Below the pieces are notes generated by a model. It was given only the letters and a program-made list of their open reading frames with translations. It ran no database searches and was not told the DNA's origin. 6,984 bases of DNA from an uncultured Synergistales bacterium (GTDB lineage: Bacteria; Synergistota; Synergistia; Synergistales; Aminobacteriaceae), in contig CAJOEQ010000042.1 of NCBI GenBank assembly GCA_905233515.1, positions 1 through 6,984 on the forward strand, in the 5' to 3' direction. Position 1 is the first letter of the stretch, and each line of letters begins with the position of its first letter. Made by a program: the position numbers and the translations under genes. This document shows, in pieces, positions 6,424 through 6,984 of the stretch.

Positions 6424-6984
6424 TGCTCGGTACTGTATTAATAATTATGTTCGTAGGATTTATAGCGATTGGCGTGCCTATAGCTTTTGCACTTGGTATA
6501 GTTTCTTTCACGGGTATTGCGTGCCTTCCTGCTATTCCTAACACAGTAGTATTTACAAAGATGTTCAACGGCCTTAACAGTTTTACACTTTTAGCAGTGC
6601 CGTTATTTATTCTCGCAGCAAACTTAATGAATGAGGGCGGGATCACTGAAAAATTAATCGAGTGCATTTGTGATTTAGTAGGACACAAAAAAGGCGGTCT
6701 AGCATATGCAAATGTTCTCGTCTCAATGGTATTTGCGGGGATTTCCGGATCTTCACAGGCTGACACTTCAGGAGTCGGGAAAATTTTTATTCCAGCAATG
6801 GAGCGTCAAGGCTATGACAAAGGGACTTCAGTAGGAGTTACTGCGGCATCGTCGACTCTGGGTTCAATAATTCCGCCGAGTATAACAATGGTAGTATATT
6901 CGGGGATTGCGAGCTGTTCAACGGGTGCGCTTTTCATGACGGGAATCGTGCCGGGGATTTTGCTCGGAGTCGCTCAAATGATAG
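6423..6984 (+). CDS. dctM: TRAP transporter large membrane subunit (DctM family), 3' truncated by the window
   Basis: Large transport subunit that carries the substrate path and uses an ion gradient, commonly sodium, for import. Only the first 187 residues are in the window; a full DctM is about 425 residues, so more than half lies to the right. The visible part is typical: a hydrophobic N-terminal segment (about 4-33), VPLFILAANLMNEGGI (59-74), the GG-containing loop before NVLVSMVFAGISGSSQAD (97-114), the IPAMERQGYDKG stretch (123-134), GSIIPPS (147-153) and the GIVPGILLG helix (174-182). These match the conserved hairpin and gate elements of the family. The ATG at 6423 overlaps the dctQ stop by one base and is preceded by AAAGGAGA (6406-6413) at nine bases' distance. 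The frame is open to the last base of the window, with no sign of damage. Confidence 0.94.
   Translation, partial: MLGTVLIIMFVGFIAIGVPIAFALGIVSFTGIACLPAIPNTVVFTKMFNGLNSFTLLAVPLFILAANLMNEGGITEKLIECICDLVGHKKGGLAYANVLVSMVFAGISGSSQADTSGVGKIFIPAMERQGYDKGTSVGVTAASSTLGSIIPPSITMVVYSGIASCSTGALFMTGIVPGILLGVAQMI

Noticed and set aside
6401..6766. Minus-strand 121-codon open frame opposite dctM
   Set aside because: The plus strand encodes an unmistakable DctM (FAGISGSSQAD, IIPPS) over the same bases, so the antisense frame is a shadow.

Overview
The window is AT-rich bacterial DNA holding two ordinary, divergently transcribed gene blocks separated by a 171-bp intergenic region. The minus-strand block (positions 32-4689) reads dnaN, recF, mnmG, dciA-like. 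The plus-strand block (4861 to the right edge) is a tripartite TRAP transporter operon, dctP-dctQ-dctM, with dctM cut off by the window end. All seven coding regions are recognisable from their own motifs. They leave almost no free space.

The organism is probably a diderm (outer-membrane) anaerobic-type bacterium. The solute-binding protein has a plain Sec signal peptide with an A-x-A-like cleavage site and no lipobox cysteine, as expected for a free periplasmic protein. TRAP transporters with separate Q and M subunits are common in Synergistota, Pseudomonadota and diderm Firmicutes. The DciA-like helicase-loader gene next to dnaN/recF argues against lineages that use DnaC or DnaI. A low-GC member of Synergistota is my best guess, but this is inference and no marker here proves it.

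Minus-strand block: dnaN encodes the DNA polymerase III sliding clamp, recF the gap-repair ATPase/loader, mnmG the tRNA wobble-uridine modification flavoprotein, and dciA a predicted replicative-helicase partner. dnaN/recF and mnmG/dciA each overlap by 26 bp. recF and mnmG are 39 bp apart, and mnmG has its own Shine-Dalgarno site in front of a TTG start. This looks like one replication/repair/tRNA-modification operon led by dnaN. dnaA is not beside dnaN, at least within the window.

Intergenic region 4690-4860: it holds a near-perfect sigma70-type promoter for the TRAP operon (TTGACC, 17 bp, TATAAT), a consensus -10 element for dnaN on the other strand, and an 8-bp inverted repeat whose arms lie on the dnaN -35 region and the dctP start-site region.

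Plus-strand block: dctP (periplasmic binding protein) is followed by a strong intrinsic-terminator-like hairpin, then dctQ and dctM, which overlap by one base. The hairpin would make binding protein in excess of the membrane subunits.

I see no CRISPR array, insertion sequence, tRNA, rRNA or clearly novel multi-gene system. The most unusual feature is a 58-residue acidic, Asn/Gln-rich tail on the sliding clamp, placed after the conserved C-terminal MPxRL-type motif. The recF start codon lies inside the DNA encoding this tail.
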